Assembly: GCA_016936395.1 (NCBI GenBank)
Contig: JAFGXY010000026.1
Coordinates: 1-64,000, forward strand
Length of the DNA: 64,000 nucleotides
Reading direction: 5' to 3'
Source of the DNA: Paracoccaceae bacterium
GTDB taxonomy: Bacteria > Pseudomonadota > Alphaproteobacteria > Rhodobacterales > Rhodobacteraceae
Below, in pieces: positions 31,098-40,498 of the stretch. A model generated the notes under the pieces. That model had not been told where the DNA came from. It ran no database searches and saw only the letters and a list, made by a program, of their open reading frames with translations. The translations under genes and the position numbers were made by a program. Positions within the stretch are counted from its first letter, which is position 1, and each line of letters opens with the position of its first letter.

Positions 31098-31603
31098 GGG
31101 GTTGGTCCTTTTTGCGCGTCGGCTGGTTGGGTGCCCCCCACCCCTGACCCCTCCCCACGAGGGGGAGGGGAAGCGCCCGGCTTGTTGGCGATGCGCGACG
31201 GTGCCGACGCCGCGCCTCCCTCCCCCCTCGTGGGGGAGGGATGGGGTGGGGGGGCATCCGACACATCCAAACGATCAAGCACCACCTGCATCACGCCCTC
31301 AAGATTGCCATCCACATCAGTGTTCCAGACCCGCAGAACCGCAAAACCTTGTGCTGTGAACCACGCATTCCGCGCCGCATCCCGTGGCCCGCCATGCTGG
31401 CCACCGTCGACTTCGATCACCAATCGCCGCCCAAGGTCGGCGAAGTCCGCAATGAACGGCCCGATGGGCGCTTGCCTGCGGAAATGGGTGCCCAGCATGT
31501 GGTTCACGTCCCGGAGCTTGGCCCAAAGCCTGCGCTCTTGCGGGGTCAATTCGGTCCGCAGCTTTTGCGCCCGTGCGCGGGTGATCGGGTGGATGCTGGT
31601 CAT
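31094..31603 (-). CDS. DUF559 (Vsr-like/endonuclease-fold) protein with REP-encoded C-terminal tail
   Basis: LTPQERRLWAKLRDVNHMLGTHFRRQAPIGPFIADFADLGRRLVIEVDGGQHGGPRDAARNAWFTAQGFAVLRVWNTDV; tail APPPHPSPTRGEGGAASAPS... Confidence 0.9.
   Translation of the reverse strand: MTSIHPITRARAQKLRTELTPQERRLWAKLRDVNHMLGTHFRRQAPIGPFIADFADLGRRLVIEVDGGQHGGPRDAARNAWFTAQGFAVLRVWNTDVDGNLEGVMQVVLDRLDVSDAPPPHPSPTRGEGGAASAPSRIANKPGASPPPRGEGSGVGGTQPADAQKGPTP
31134..31254. repeat. Pair of inverted REP-like palindromes (unit A 31134-31170, unit B 31218-31254)
   Basis: CCCCCCACCCCTGACCCCTCCCCACGAGGGGGAGGGG ... CCCTCCCCCCTCGTGGGGGAGGGATGGGGTGGGGGGG. Confidence 0.85.
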
Positions 31604-31624
31604 CTGCTGCGCCTCATGCCACCG

Positions 31625-31744
31625 CCCCCCACCCCATCCCTCCCCACAAGGGGGAGGGGGGTGTCAAGCCGGTTGCCGCGCGGCATCGGATCAATGATCG
31701 CGCCTCCCTGCCCCCTCGTGGGGGAGGGCTGGGGTGGGGGGGGG
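31625..31744. repeat. Second pair of inverted REP-like palindromes (unit C 31625-31661, unit D 31706-31744)
   Basis: CCCCCACCCCATCCCTCCCCACAAGGGGGAGGGGGG ... CCCTGCCCCCTCGTGGGGGAGGGCTGGGGTGGGGGGGGGC. Confidence 0.85.
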
Positions 31745-31760
31745 CGGAACAGCCAGTCCA

Positions 31761-33686
31761 TCACCCCTTCCCCTCCAGATAACGCCGTTTGGCCTCTTCC
31801 GTCCGCCGATAATCCCGCACCATCCCCTCGATCGCCACCTCATCCGACTTGTCGGCGTAGCGGAACTCGCTGTCGGCGTAGCGGTTGACCTCTTGGATCA
31901 CCATCTCCACCGTGATCGGGGTCATCAGGCCGCGGATCATGGCCAGCTTTTCGTCATAGGGTTTGAAAAGGAACAGGTCGGGTTCTGCCATCCATTCATC
32001 CGGCAACTCAAAGTCCATCGCCCGCACTTTGACCGCGTCGGTGATGTTCTTGATCGCGCGGCCGGTGAAGCGGTCGTCGGCTTCCTGGATCGCCTTCAGA
32101 TAGCGGCCGATCTTGGCGATGGTGTCGAGTGGGCCAATGTCGGCTGCCACCTTTTCCCAGACGCGCAGCAAGCCGTCTTCATACGGTTTCGAATGGCCCT
32201 CAAAGCTGGCCGCGACGGCCCGTCTGATCTCTTGCGCGGCAAAAAGATCGTGGTCTCCCAAGGGGATCTGGTGGTTCTTGCCCAAGAGAAGCGACAGGAT
32301 ATCAATGTAATCCTCGCGCGTTTTCGGGCCATCGACCAGAAAGCGCGCGCCTGCCCGTTGGCGCAGGGCGTCGTCCACGTTCTCGGGGTAGTTCGAGAAC
32401 ATGCCAAAGGTGCAGTTGCCGCGCACCACGGTGCCAGCCCCGGCAAAGGCCTGCATGAAGACTGCCGTTACCTCTTGCTGGCCCGCAGATGACTGCCGGT
32501 CGCCGCGTTTGCCTGCGACCTGATCAATGTCGTCAATCGTGCCAAAGCCGATCACGCCGGGGTCGAGCACGGTGTCGATCAACGCCTTGGCGTTCTGGCC
32601 AGACTTGCCCTGATAGCTGTCGATCTGGTCGATGGAAAAGTTCTGATAGCGGAAGGGGTAGCCCGCATTGGTGCAATAATCATTCAGCAACCCCGCCATC
32701 ATCTGAATGAGGGTGGTCTTGCCGGTGCCGGGTTTGCCGTCGCCCATGAAGGTGAAGATGAAACCGCCGAGTTCGGCAAAGGGGTTCAGCTTGCGGTCAA
32801 AGTCATAGGCCATCAGCATCTTGGCCAGCCGCAGGGATTGATACTTGGCGATGTGATTGCCCACCACCTCATGCGGTTTCTTGAACTGCATGGTGATCTG
32901 GCCACCCTTGGCAGCGCGGGCGGGTTTGAAGCCCGAAATGGTCAGGCCGTCTGCCTCGACCTTCCAGCTTGCACCCGTAAACGCCTCCAGCCGGGGCGCG
33001 GTTTGGGCGCGAAGGGCGATCTTCTCCATCAATGCCTCGGCAAAGGCGGCGACGGTGGCAGCAAGGCGCGGCTCATCGGTCGCAAAGGTGGCGATGTCCT
33101 GATCCAACTCCCACAGCACGCCTTGCAGGGCGAGGGGGGCGTTGTCGGTCAGCACCTCATCGACGGTGCCGACCTCGACCGTGGTGGCGGTCAGGTGCGG
33201 GGCGAGCAGGAAGGCGGTGGCATTGGCTAAGGTGTAAAGCGTCAGCAACGCCTCGGCGGCCAGCAGGTCAGTGAATTCGGTGCGCTTACCTTCGGGCAGG
33301 CGGCCCTCCAGATTGGCCTTCTTCAACTCCACCAGCGCCGATTGCGCGGCAAAGGTCTCGGCCATGGCAAGCGCGATGGCCAGTGCGCGGCGCAGGGCGT
33401 GCAGGACAGACGCTTGCAGCGGCGAGACCAGACCATCGGACCCGGACTCGATCCGGTCCACCAGCCGCACGCCACCGGGGCGGGTGGTGGGTCGGGTCAC
33501 AAGGCCGGGGGTGGTGGAGCGGAAGCGGGGCCGCGTGCCGATGCCAGGGCTGCGCTCGGCCTGCGGGGCATCGACCGCCTTTGCCAGACGGGGGGCGTGG
33601 TCGAAACCGGTCAGCAGGGCCAAAGCCGCGTCATACTGGGCGCGGATCGTGTCTTCCTTCAACTCCATCGTGTCGCGCGTGGTCAT
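31761..33686 (-). CDS. AAA-family ATPase
   Basis: FIFTFMGDGKPGTGKTTLIQMMAGLL (Walker A); GVIGFGTIDDIDQVAGKR (Walker B-like). Confidence 0.9.
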   Translation of the reverse strand: MTTRDTMELKEDTIRAQYDAALALLTGFDHAPRLAKAVDAPQAERSPGIGTRPRFRSTTPGLVTRPTTRPGGVRLVDRIESGSDGLVSPLQASVLHALRRALAIALAMAETFAAQSALVELKKANLEGRLPEGKRTEFTDLLAAEALLTLYTLANATAFLLAPHLTATTVEVGTVDEVLTDNAPLALQGVLWELDQDIATFATDEPRLAATVAAFAEALMEKIALRAQTAPRLEAFTGASWKVEADGLTISGFKPARAAKGGQITMQFKKPHEVVGNHIAKYQSLRLAKMLMAYDFDRKLNPFAELGGFIFTFMGDGKPGTGKTTLIQMMAGLLNDYCTNAGYPFRYQNFSIDQIDSYQGKSGQNAKALIDTVLDPGVIGFGTIDDIDQVAGKRGDRQSSAGQQEVTAVFMQAFAGAGTVVRGNCTFGMFSNYPENVDDALRQRAGARFLVDGPKTREDYIDILSLLLGKNHQIPLGDHDLFAAQEIRRAVAASFEGHSKPYEDGLLRVWEKVAADIGPLDTIAKIGRYLKAIQEADDRFTGRAIKNITDAVKVRAMDFELPDEWMAEPDLFLFKPYDEKLAMIRGLMTPITVEMVIQEVNRYADSEFRYADKSDEVAIEGMVRDYRRTEEAKRRYLEGKG

Positions 33687-33695
33687 GCTTTTCCC

Positions 33696-34826
33696 CTAGC
33701 GTGTCGCAATGATCCGCCCCCCGCTGCCGACCACAAACTTGCGCACGTCGCGAAAGCCGGGCGGGTTCAACTCGGCCAGGGCTTGGAAGGGCCGTTCGGG
33801 CAGCACGACCATGCGCTCCATCTTTGTGGTGCCGGTTTCAGCGCCCTTGCCGGCAAAGGGGTCGAGCGCGAAGATCTGGCGTTCCACCGTGCTGAACCAG
33901 CCATCCTTGATCTGTTCCACACGGTCCGACAGCAGGTCCTCCACTGTCCAGACAAGCGCCCAATCCTGACCTTCGGGGGCCATGGCGGTGGCCAGCACGT
34001 CCGAGATCGGCCCCGATTGCAGGGTGAAGCTGTGCGAATGCATCGGGCCAAGATGGATGCGCCGCAGCCGTTTTGGGTGCAGCGTGTCGAAATCGGTGTC
34101 GAAGCCTTGGGCAATCGTCAGCAGTTTCAGCCCCGCGCTGGATTGCGCCATCAGATGATGCTGGACCTGCGGCCAACGGCCGTCGTCATTCGGCAGGGGG
34201 CGTCTGCCGCTGTCTTCGACATCCATCAGATAGAGGACGGGCAGGTTGATCTGGGTGTCGTAGATCGCCCAATGCAGCAGATAGTGCCGCCGGCTGTTTT
34301 TCTCCTCAAGCCATTGGGCGTCGGGGTCATTGCGGGCCAGAAACAGCCCGCCTTGGGCGAGCGCCTCGTAATACAGGCGTTGCGACAGGGCAAATTGCAG
34401 GTCGGTGGGCAAGGCCAGATCGCCGACGATGCGGCGGATCATGCGATCCTTCAGCTCTTCGACCGAGGCGCTGCCCGACAGGTGCTTTTCAGCCTGTGCC
34501 GCATCAACGGCCATCACCATCAATTCCTGTGCCACCGGAAAGCCGGATTCGTGGCGGTCAAAGGTCAGGCGCGGGGCGCCGTCGCTGCGCCCGGTCATCA
34601 GGTATTTGTAGGACAGCGCCCGAAACGTGGCGGCGATGGCGGTGACATAGCGACCGATCACCCGGGCCTCGGTCCGGGTCAACGCGCCTTGGGCTTCCAA
34701 TTCTCCCGCAACCCGGCCCAGATGGGCCGAGATGCGGTCAAACTTGGCGAAATAGCGGCGCGCAACCAGCGTGTCGTAAAGCTGGGCATGGTCGTTGGTC
34801 AGCGCCTCTTTGACGGTGCCCGACAC
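33696..34826 (-). CDS. Conserved hypothetical protein in the AAA/TelA-like operon
   Basis: MSGTVKEALTNDHAQLYDTLVARRYFAKFDRISAHLGRVAGELEAQGALTRTEARVIGRYVTAIAATFRALSYKYL; tight spacing to both neighbours. Confidence 0.8.
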   Translation of the reverse strand: MSGTVKEALTNDHAQLYDTLVARRYFAKFDRISAHLGRVAGELEAQGALTRTEARVIGRYVTAIAATFRALSYKYLMTGRSDGAPRLTFDRHESGFPVAQELMVMAVDAAQAEKHLSGSASVEELKDRMIRRIVGDLALPTDLQFALSQRLYYEALAQGGLFLARNDPDAQWLEEKNSRRHYLLHWAIYDTQINLPVLYLMDVEDSGRRPLPNDDGRWPQVQHHLMAQSSAGLKLLTIAQGFDTDFDTLHPKRLRRIHLGPMHSHSFTLQSGPISDVLATAMAPEGQDWALVWTVEDLLSDRVEQIKDGWFSTVERQIFALDPFAGKGAETGTTKMERMVVLPERPFQALAELNPPGFRDVRKFVVGSGGRIIATR

Positions 34827-35900
34827 TTATTCGCCGTATGCGTTCTTGTCGTGCTTTTCGACAATGGCCGCAAACCTGCGGTTGAACCGCTCATCCGCCT
34901 TGGCCTTTTGTTCGAGTATCTTGCGGGCAAAGACCATGTGGCCTTCGTGCGCTTCCAGCATGTCGGCCATGCGGTCATTAGTGGCAGAACCGATGGCGGC
35001 CATTGCGGCCTGCGCCTCTTGGTCGGTCTTGACACCGATTTCGTTGATACGGTGCGCCACATCCTGCTGTTGCGCGGTCTTTAGGCTGCTGGTCAGCGCA
35101 TCATACAAGACCACGCGCTGCTTGGTGTCGGTCTGCAACTTGTTGATCAGCACCAACTGGGTGGCGGCCTGGTTTTGCAAGCTGTCCATCCAGGTCTTGC
35201 CCTTTTCGATATAGCGTTCAAGGGTCTGGCTCTTGGCCAGCTTCACCTGTTCGTCCTGCACGAGAGCGTTGTATTTGGTGTTCAGCTCGGCCAGTTGGGT
35301 TTCCAGCTTGGTGCGGGCGGCTGCGTCTTGTTCCACACTGATCTTGTTTTCCAACTCGATGATCTGCGGGTCCATCCCGGCGATTTCGGCCCGCACGGCC
35401 TCAAGCGCGCCGACGGTTTCTTCGCGCTCGACCAAGGTGGCCGAGAGGTTGGTCTCAACACTGGTCTTCTGGCCGTTCAGCAGGTCAAGCTGGCCTTGCA
35501 GCAGTTTCACGATCACATCGGACTTGGCGATCAGGTCTTGCAGCTTGTCATCAATGCTGGCCGTGCGCATGCGTTCCTGCCGCATCGATTCAGCTTTGGC
35601 GCTGCTGAAGATGCCGATGAAGCTTTCCATGCCGGTCTTGGACCGCATTTCGTCAAAGTCTTTGGAAAACCCCGCCGTCACATCATCCAGCCCCATGATC
35701 AGCTCGGCGATGTTGGCGTTCATCAGATCGGTGTGCTTGTGCACGTCGTCCAAGGTGGCGTTTTCAATGTCGATGGCAACCTCTCCCGCCTCAAGTCTTT
35801 GCCGCGCCGCCTCGATCCGGCTGGTCACGGCGCTGATCTTGGCTTGCGCTTCGGCCACCTGTTTCTGGCTTTCCTGAATCTGTGTGTTGAAATCGGCCAT
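34827..35900 (-). CDS. Coiled-coil protein, possibly TelA/toxic-anion-resistance-like
   Basis: MADFNTQIQESQKQVAEAQAKISAVTSRIEAARQRLEAGE...; heptad-rich; LQNQAATQLVLINKLQTDTKQRVVLYDALTSSLK. Confidence 0.75.
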   Translation of the reverse strand: MADFNTQIQESQKQVAEAQAKISAVTSRIEAARQRLEAGEVAIDIENATLDDVHKHTDLMNANIAELIMGLDDVTAGFSKDFDEMRSKTGMESFIGIFSSAKAESMRQERMRTASIDDKLQDLIAKSDVIVKLLQGQLDLLNGQKTSVETNLSATLVEREETVGALEAVRAEIAGMDPQIIELENKISVEQDAAARTKLETQLAELNTKYNALVQDEQVKLAKSQTLERYIEKGKTWMDSLQNQAATQLVLINKLQTDTKQRVVLYDALTSSLKTAQQQDVAHRINEIGVKTDQEAQAAMAAIGSATNDRMADMLEAHEGHMVFARKILEQKAKADERFNRRFAAIVEKHDKNAYGE

Positions 35901-36135
35901 GATGCCCCCTGCTGGACTGTGCCACACTGTCTACCCGATGAATGTAAATACGAGTTACATCCGTTTCCATGGCCAAGGCGGGTGGTGCGGCAAAAAAAGC
36001 TCTACCTCTGCGCCTTGTCCCCTGACGCCATTCTTGCCGCAGTCCCGGCCCATCGCCAAGACCCTATTGGCCTTGGCGATAGGCTGAACCGTTTGGCGTG
36101 GGTGGCAGGTGCCAGACGCGGCTGTGCAGACGTGG

Positions 36136-37593
36136 CTATTCCGCGGCATCTTCCAGCCCAAAGTCGTAACCCGAGATGGCCTTGGCCTCGAGAAACTCTT
36201 CCAGCCCCCAGATGCCGCCCTCGCGGGCGCGGCCCGATTGTTTGACCCCGCCAAAGAACGACCCCGCACCCCGCGGTTTGCCGTTCATTTCCACCATGCC
36301 CGAGCGCAGCGCGTGGCCAAGGCGGTTGGCGCGGGCCGGGTCACCGGTCTGGACATAGTTGGTCAGTCCGTAAGGCGTGTCATTGGCGATGCGGATCGCG
36401 TCTGCCTCGCTGTCAAACGGGATGATGCACAGCACCGGGCCGAAGATTTCCTCGCGTTCGATGGTCATGCCGGGGGTCACATCGGCAAAGATCGTCGGTT
36501 TGACATAGAAGCCGCGGTTGAAGCCTTCGGGCAGGCCCGTGCCGCCGGTGACAAGGCGGGCGCCTTCGTCGATGCCCTTTTGGATATAGGCCTGAATCTG
36601 GTCCCATTGCCGCTTGTTCACCACCGGGCCGATATGCGGGCCAGGCTCATGCGCCGGGCCGACCTTGATGCTTTCAGCCACCTGAACCGCCTTTACAACC
36701 GTCTGGTCATAAACGCTGCGTTCCACCAGAAGACGTGACGGGGCGTTGCACGACTGGCCGGTGTTTTCCATCATCCGGCGCACCGAACGTTCCACCGCCT
36801 TGGCATCGGCATCGGCAAACAGCAGGTTTGCGCCCTTGCCACCCAGTTCCAGCGTGACGCGCTTCAGCGTCTCGGCGGCGGCCTTCGAGATCGCGCGGCC
36901 TGCGCGGGTCGAGCCGGTGAACGAGATCATCTCGACATCCGCATGGGTGGAAAGCTGGGTTCCGACGCCCGCGCCATCGCCGTTCACAAGGTTGAACACC
37001 CCCGGCGGGATGCCCGCGTCATGGCAGAACTTGGCGAACAGCATCGCGTTCAGTGGGCTTTCTTCCGACGGCTTCAGCACACAGGTGCAGCCCGCCAGCA
37101 TGGCCGGAATCGCCTTCAACGCAATCTGGTTGACCGGCCAGTTCCACGGCGTGATCAGACCGACGACGCCGATCGGTTCCATCATCACCGCCGAACCGGG
37201 GGCCTGCGGACCCAGCGGGCGGAGCCATTCGATCTGGCTGAACGCCTTCAGGAAATTGCGGGTATGCCACGGCAGGCAGGGGGCCTGATCCGACAGGGCA
37301 AAGTCGATCGGCGCGCCCATTTCCATGCTGATCGATTCGGCAAACTCTTGCAGGCGGGCGTTGTACTGGTCAAGGATGGCCGCCACCAGTCGCGCGCGTT
37401 CGGCGGGCGGGGTTGCAGCCCAGGCTGGAAAGGCGGCCTTCGCGGCGGCGACGGCAGCATCGGTATCGGCCTGATCGCCAAGGCTGATCACGGCGCAGGG
37501 TTCCTCGGTCGAGGAGTTGATCACCTCGTGATCGCGCGGCCTGATGGGGTTCACCCATGCACCGTTGATATAGAACTGCCGTTTCGTCAGCAT
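36136..37593 (-). CDS. NAD(P)-dependent aldehyde dehydrogenase
   Basis: FTGSTRAGRAISKAAAETLKRVTLELGGKGANLLFADAD... NTGQSCNAPSRLL; ALDH motifs. Confidence 0.95.
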   Translation of the reverse strand: MLTKRQFYINGAWVNPIRPRDHEVINSSTEEPCAVISLGDQADTDAAVAAAKAAFPAWAATPPAERARLVAAILDQYNARLQEFAESISMEMGAPIDFALSDQAPCLPWHTRNFLKAFSQIEWLRPLGPQAPGSAVMMEPIGVVGLITPWNWPVNQIALKAIPAMLAGCTCVLKPSEESPLNAMLFAKFCHDAGIPPGVFNLVNGDGAGVGTQLSTHADVEMISFTGSTRAGRAISKAAAETLKRVTLELGGKGANLLFADADAKAVERSVRRMMENTGQSCNAPSRLLVERSVYDQTVVKAVQVAESIKVGPAHEPGPHIGPVVNKRQWDQIQAYIQKGIDEGARLVTGGTGLPEGFNRGFYVKPTIFADVTPGMTIEREEIFGPVLCIIPFDSEADAIRIANDTPYGLTNYVQTGDPARANRLGHALRSGMVEMNGKPRGAGSFFGGVKQSGRAREGGIWGLEEFLEAKAISGYDFGLEDAAE

Positions 37594-37692
37594 CGCGGCC
37601 TCCCTTGGATGATTTGATCATATCCTGTCAGCTAGGGGCCGAAGTCGCAAGCAAGCATCCGATCCGGGATAAATCTGATTCGGGATACGACT

Positions 37693-37706
37693 TTGACTTG
37701 GATCAA
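37693..37706. promoter_or_regulatory. Candidate FNR/FnrL box
   Basis: TTGACTTGGATCAA; one mismatch to TTGAT-N4-ATCAA, 66 bp upstream of the next CDS. Confidence 0.5.
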
Positions 37707-37771
37707 TGATTGATGTGTTATTTTATCACAAAAGAGATATGCCATATCTGGCTTTCAAAGAGGAGTCGATC

Positions 37772-38197
37772 TTGAAAAAACTCATGCTGTCTGCCGCCCT
37801 TGCGCTGATTCTGCCGGTTTCGGCTTTTGCGCAACAGCCGCTCAGCCCGCAGGAAAAGGGGCTGTCGGCCCCGATCATCGCGCTGACGCCCGTGCTGGCA
37901 AAGAATGCTGACGCACTGAAGCTGGACGATGCCCAAAAGGCCGAAGTGAAGGCCTTTCTTGACGTGATGCCCGCCAAGCGCATGGCGTTTGAAGACGAAA
38001 CCGCCGCCCTGCGCAGCCAATTGCATGCGGCCATCGTGGCCGGTGCGCCGGTGGCCGACCGCGAAGCCTTGGCCGCCAAGATCGGCGCCAATGAAACCGC
38101 GCTGCTGATGATGCGGTCAAATTGCGCCGACAACTGGCGCAAGCTGCTGACCCCCGACCAGTTTGCCCAACTGCTGGTTCTGGCAGAGCCGAAGTAA
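37772..38197 (+). CDS. Small exported protein (Spy/CpxP-like periplasmic fold possible)
   Basis: TTG start after AGGAG; signal peptide [20 protein letters not shown]; helical charged mature domain. Confidence 0.75.
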   Translation: MKKLMLSAALALILPVSAFAQQPLSPQEKGLSAPIIALTPVLAKNADALKLDDAQKAEVKAFLDVMPAKRMAFEDETAALRSQLHAAIVAGAPVADREALAAKIGANETALLMMRSNCADNWRKLLTPDQFAQLLVLAEPK

Positions 38198-38333
38198 TCG
38201 GCACAAAGACGATTGGCCCGCCTTTCGACCGGTTCGTGGGGCGGGCCGCTTTGCGACAGACCTGCGTGGCAGAGCGAGTTGCAATTGCAGCCCCGTGGCG
38301 GCATATAGCGTTGCACAGTCGCAGGGGCCGCCC

Positions 38334-39293
38334 ATGAATTACCTTGAGTTCGAAAAACCGCTGGCCGAGATCGAAGGCAAGGCGGAAGAGCTGCGTGCCA
38401 TGGCGCGCAGCAATCCGGGCATGGATGTCGCCAAAGAGGCCGAGGCGCTGGACAAGAAGGCCGAGGTCATGCTGATAGACCTCTACAAGGACCTGTCGCC
38501 CTGGCGGAAATGTCAGGTGGCCCGCCACCCGGACCGGCCGCATTGCAAGGATTACATCGAGGCGCTGTTCAGCGACTATACGCCCTTGGCCGGGGACCGG
38601 AACTTTGCCGAAGATCATGCCGTGATGGGCGGGCTGGCGCGGTTCAACGATCTTCCGGTGATGGTGATCGGCCATGAAAAGGGCAACGACACCAAGTCCC
38701 GGATCGAGCGCAACTTTGGCATGGCGCGGCCCGAAGGCTATCGCAAGGCAATTCGGCTGATGGATCTGGCGAACCGGTTCCGGCTGCCGGTGATCACGCT
38801 GGTCGATACCCCCGGTGCCTATCCCGGCAAGGGCGCCGAAGAACGCGGGCAGGCCGAGGCGATTGCCCGCAGCACGCAGAAATGCCTTGAAATCGGGGTG
38901 CCGCTGATCAGCGTCATCATCGGCGAGGGCGGGTCGGGCGGCGCGGTGGCCTTTGCCACCGCCAACCGCGTGGCAATGCTGGAGCATTCGGTCTATTCGG
39001 TGATCAGCCCCGAAGGCTGTGCGTCGATCCTGTGGAAGGACGCCGAAAAGATGCGCGAAGCCGCCGAGGCGTTGCGCCTGACCGCGCAAGACCTGCAAAA
39101 GCTGGGGGTGATCGACCGGATCATCAAGGAACCGATGGGCGGGGCGCAACGCGCACCGAAAGATACCATTGCGGCCGTCGGCAAGGCGCTGGACGCGATG
39201 CTGAAAGACCTGTCGGGCAAGAAGCCCGAGGCGCTGATCCGGGACCGGCGCACCAAGTTCCTCGACATGGGGTCCAAGGGACTTGCCGCATGA
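38334..39293 (+). CDS. accA: Acetyl-CoA carboxylase carboxyltransferase subunit alpha
   Basis: [25 protein letters not shown]... [20 protein letters not shown]... [10 protein letters not shown]. Confidence 0.98.
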   Translation: MNYLEFEKPLAEIEGKAEELRAMARSNPGMDVAKEAEALDKKAEVMLIDLYKDLSPWRKCQVARHPDRPHCKDYIEALFSDYTPLAGDRNFAEDHAVMGGLARFNDLPVMVIGHEKGNDTKSRIERNFGMARPEGYRKAIRLMDLANRFRLPVITLVDTPGAYPGKGAEERGQAEAIARSTQKCLEIGVPLISVIIGEGGSGGAVAFATANRVAMLEHSVYSVISPEGCASILWKDAEKMREAAEALRLTAQDLQKLGVIDRIIKEPMGGAQRAPKDTIAAVGKALDAMLKDLSGKKPEALIRDRRTKFLDMGSKGLAA

Positions 39294-39610
39294 GTCCTTG
39301 GCTTCTGGTCATTGTCGCCGGGCTGTTGGAAACCGGCTGGGCGATTGGCCTGAAGTATTCGGCAGGCTTCACACGACCGCTGCCAACGGCGCTGACAATT
39401 GCCGGGGCCTTGGCCAGCTTCTGGCTGTTGTCGATGGCGATGAAGGATTTGCCGGTGGGCACGGCTTATGCCGTCTGGGTCGGCATCGGGACGGTGGGCA
39501 CGGCGGTGGTGGCGGTGATGCTGTTTGACGAGCCGGTCAATCTGCTGCGGGTGCTGGGCATTGTCGCCATTCTGGCCGGGATCATTGCCTTGAAACTGGC
39601 AGACGCCTGA
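39290..39610 (+). CDS. SMR-family transporter (SugE/Gdx-like)
   Basis: [74 protein letters not shown]; overlaps accA stop (ATGA). Confidence 0.93.
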   Translation: MSPWLLVIVAGLLETGWAIGLKYSAGFTRPLPTALTIAGALASFWLLSMAMKDLPVGTAYAVWVGIGTVGTAVVAVMLFDEPVNLLRVLGIVAILAGIIALKLADA

Positions 39611-39757
39611 CGGCTTTGGCCTCAGGCAGGGGCTGCGGGTTCGGCCCGGTGCCCGCAGACACATGCCCAATTCATCCTTGCAGGCCTCGCCATGTGGAGG
39701 GTATGGGCCGGAGGCAACACTTGCGCCGGATTGCAGGGGCCGTGAATGCCGGCTTGG

Positions 39758-40498
39758 CTAGATTTCGGGCGTCGGGCGTTGGAAGCCCGCCTCATCCAGC
39801 AAGGCGTCTGACGCCGTTTCGATCTGGGCTTCCAGCCGCTTCATGAACTCGGGCAACGGCAAACCCGGCTCGATCCGGGGCAGGAAGGTGACCACACAGG
39901 TGCCGGGCTTGCGCAAGACCGCGCGTTTGGGCCAGAACACCCCGATGTTGGTGGCGACCGGCACGCAAGGCTGGCCGAGTTGTTCATAAAGCAGCCCGGT
40001 GCCCACCTTGTAGGGCCGGTCCACGCCGGGGGCGACGCGGGTGCCTTGCGGGTAGATGATCAACTGCCCTGCATCGGCGGTGGATTTGGCGACATCGGCC
40101 TTCATCTTGGCAATCGCCGCGCCGCGCTTGCCCCGGTCGACAAAGACACAGCCGATGCGTTTGGCGTATTGGCCCAGAAACGGCGTATACATCAGCTCTT
40201 TCTTCATGATGAACTTGCCGCGGGGCACCGAGTCAAAGATCACCAGAATGTCGAAAAAGCTTTGGTGTTTGGCGGCGACCATCACCTCATCCGTTGGCGG
40301 GGTGCCGCGGACCTCGGTTTTCAGGCCCACCATGATACGGGCGGTGATGATCACCCAGCGGCAATAGGCGTGGCAGGCAGCATAGGCACCTTCGCGCGAA
40401 AACAGCGCCCAAGGGGCAAACAGGATCGAAATGACCGCCATCGCCAGATACATCTGGATGTTGAACAGCAGCGACAGGGTCCAGCGGACGGCAAGCAT
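39758..40498 (-). CDS. plsC: 1-acyl-sn-glycerol-3-phosphate acyltransferase
   Basis: AAKHQSFFDILVIF (H-x4-D motif), FVDRGKRG, YPQGTR. Confidence 0.92.
   Translation of the reverse strand: MLAVRWTLSLLFNIQMYLAMAVISILFAPWALFSREGAYAACHAYCRWVIITARIMVGLKTEVRGTPPTDEVMVAAKHQSFFDILVIFDSVPRGKFIMKKELMYTPFLGQYAKRIGCVFVDRGKRGAAIAKMKADVAKSTADAGQLIIYPQGTRVAPGVDRPYKVGTGLLYEQLGQPCVPVATNIGVFWPKRAVLRKPGTCVVTFLPRIEPGLPLPEFMKRLEAQIETASDALLDEAGFQRPTPEI

Noticed and set aside
31134-31744. Repeats considered as a CRISPR array
   Set aside because: Only four palindromic G/C-rich units in inverted pairs with dissimilar spacing, one pair inside an ORF; no direct repeats and no cas genes.
33342-35084. 580-aa plus-strand ORF over the AAA ATPase operon
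   Set aside because: Antisense shadow; the minus-strand genes have tight operon spacing and recognisable motifs.
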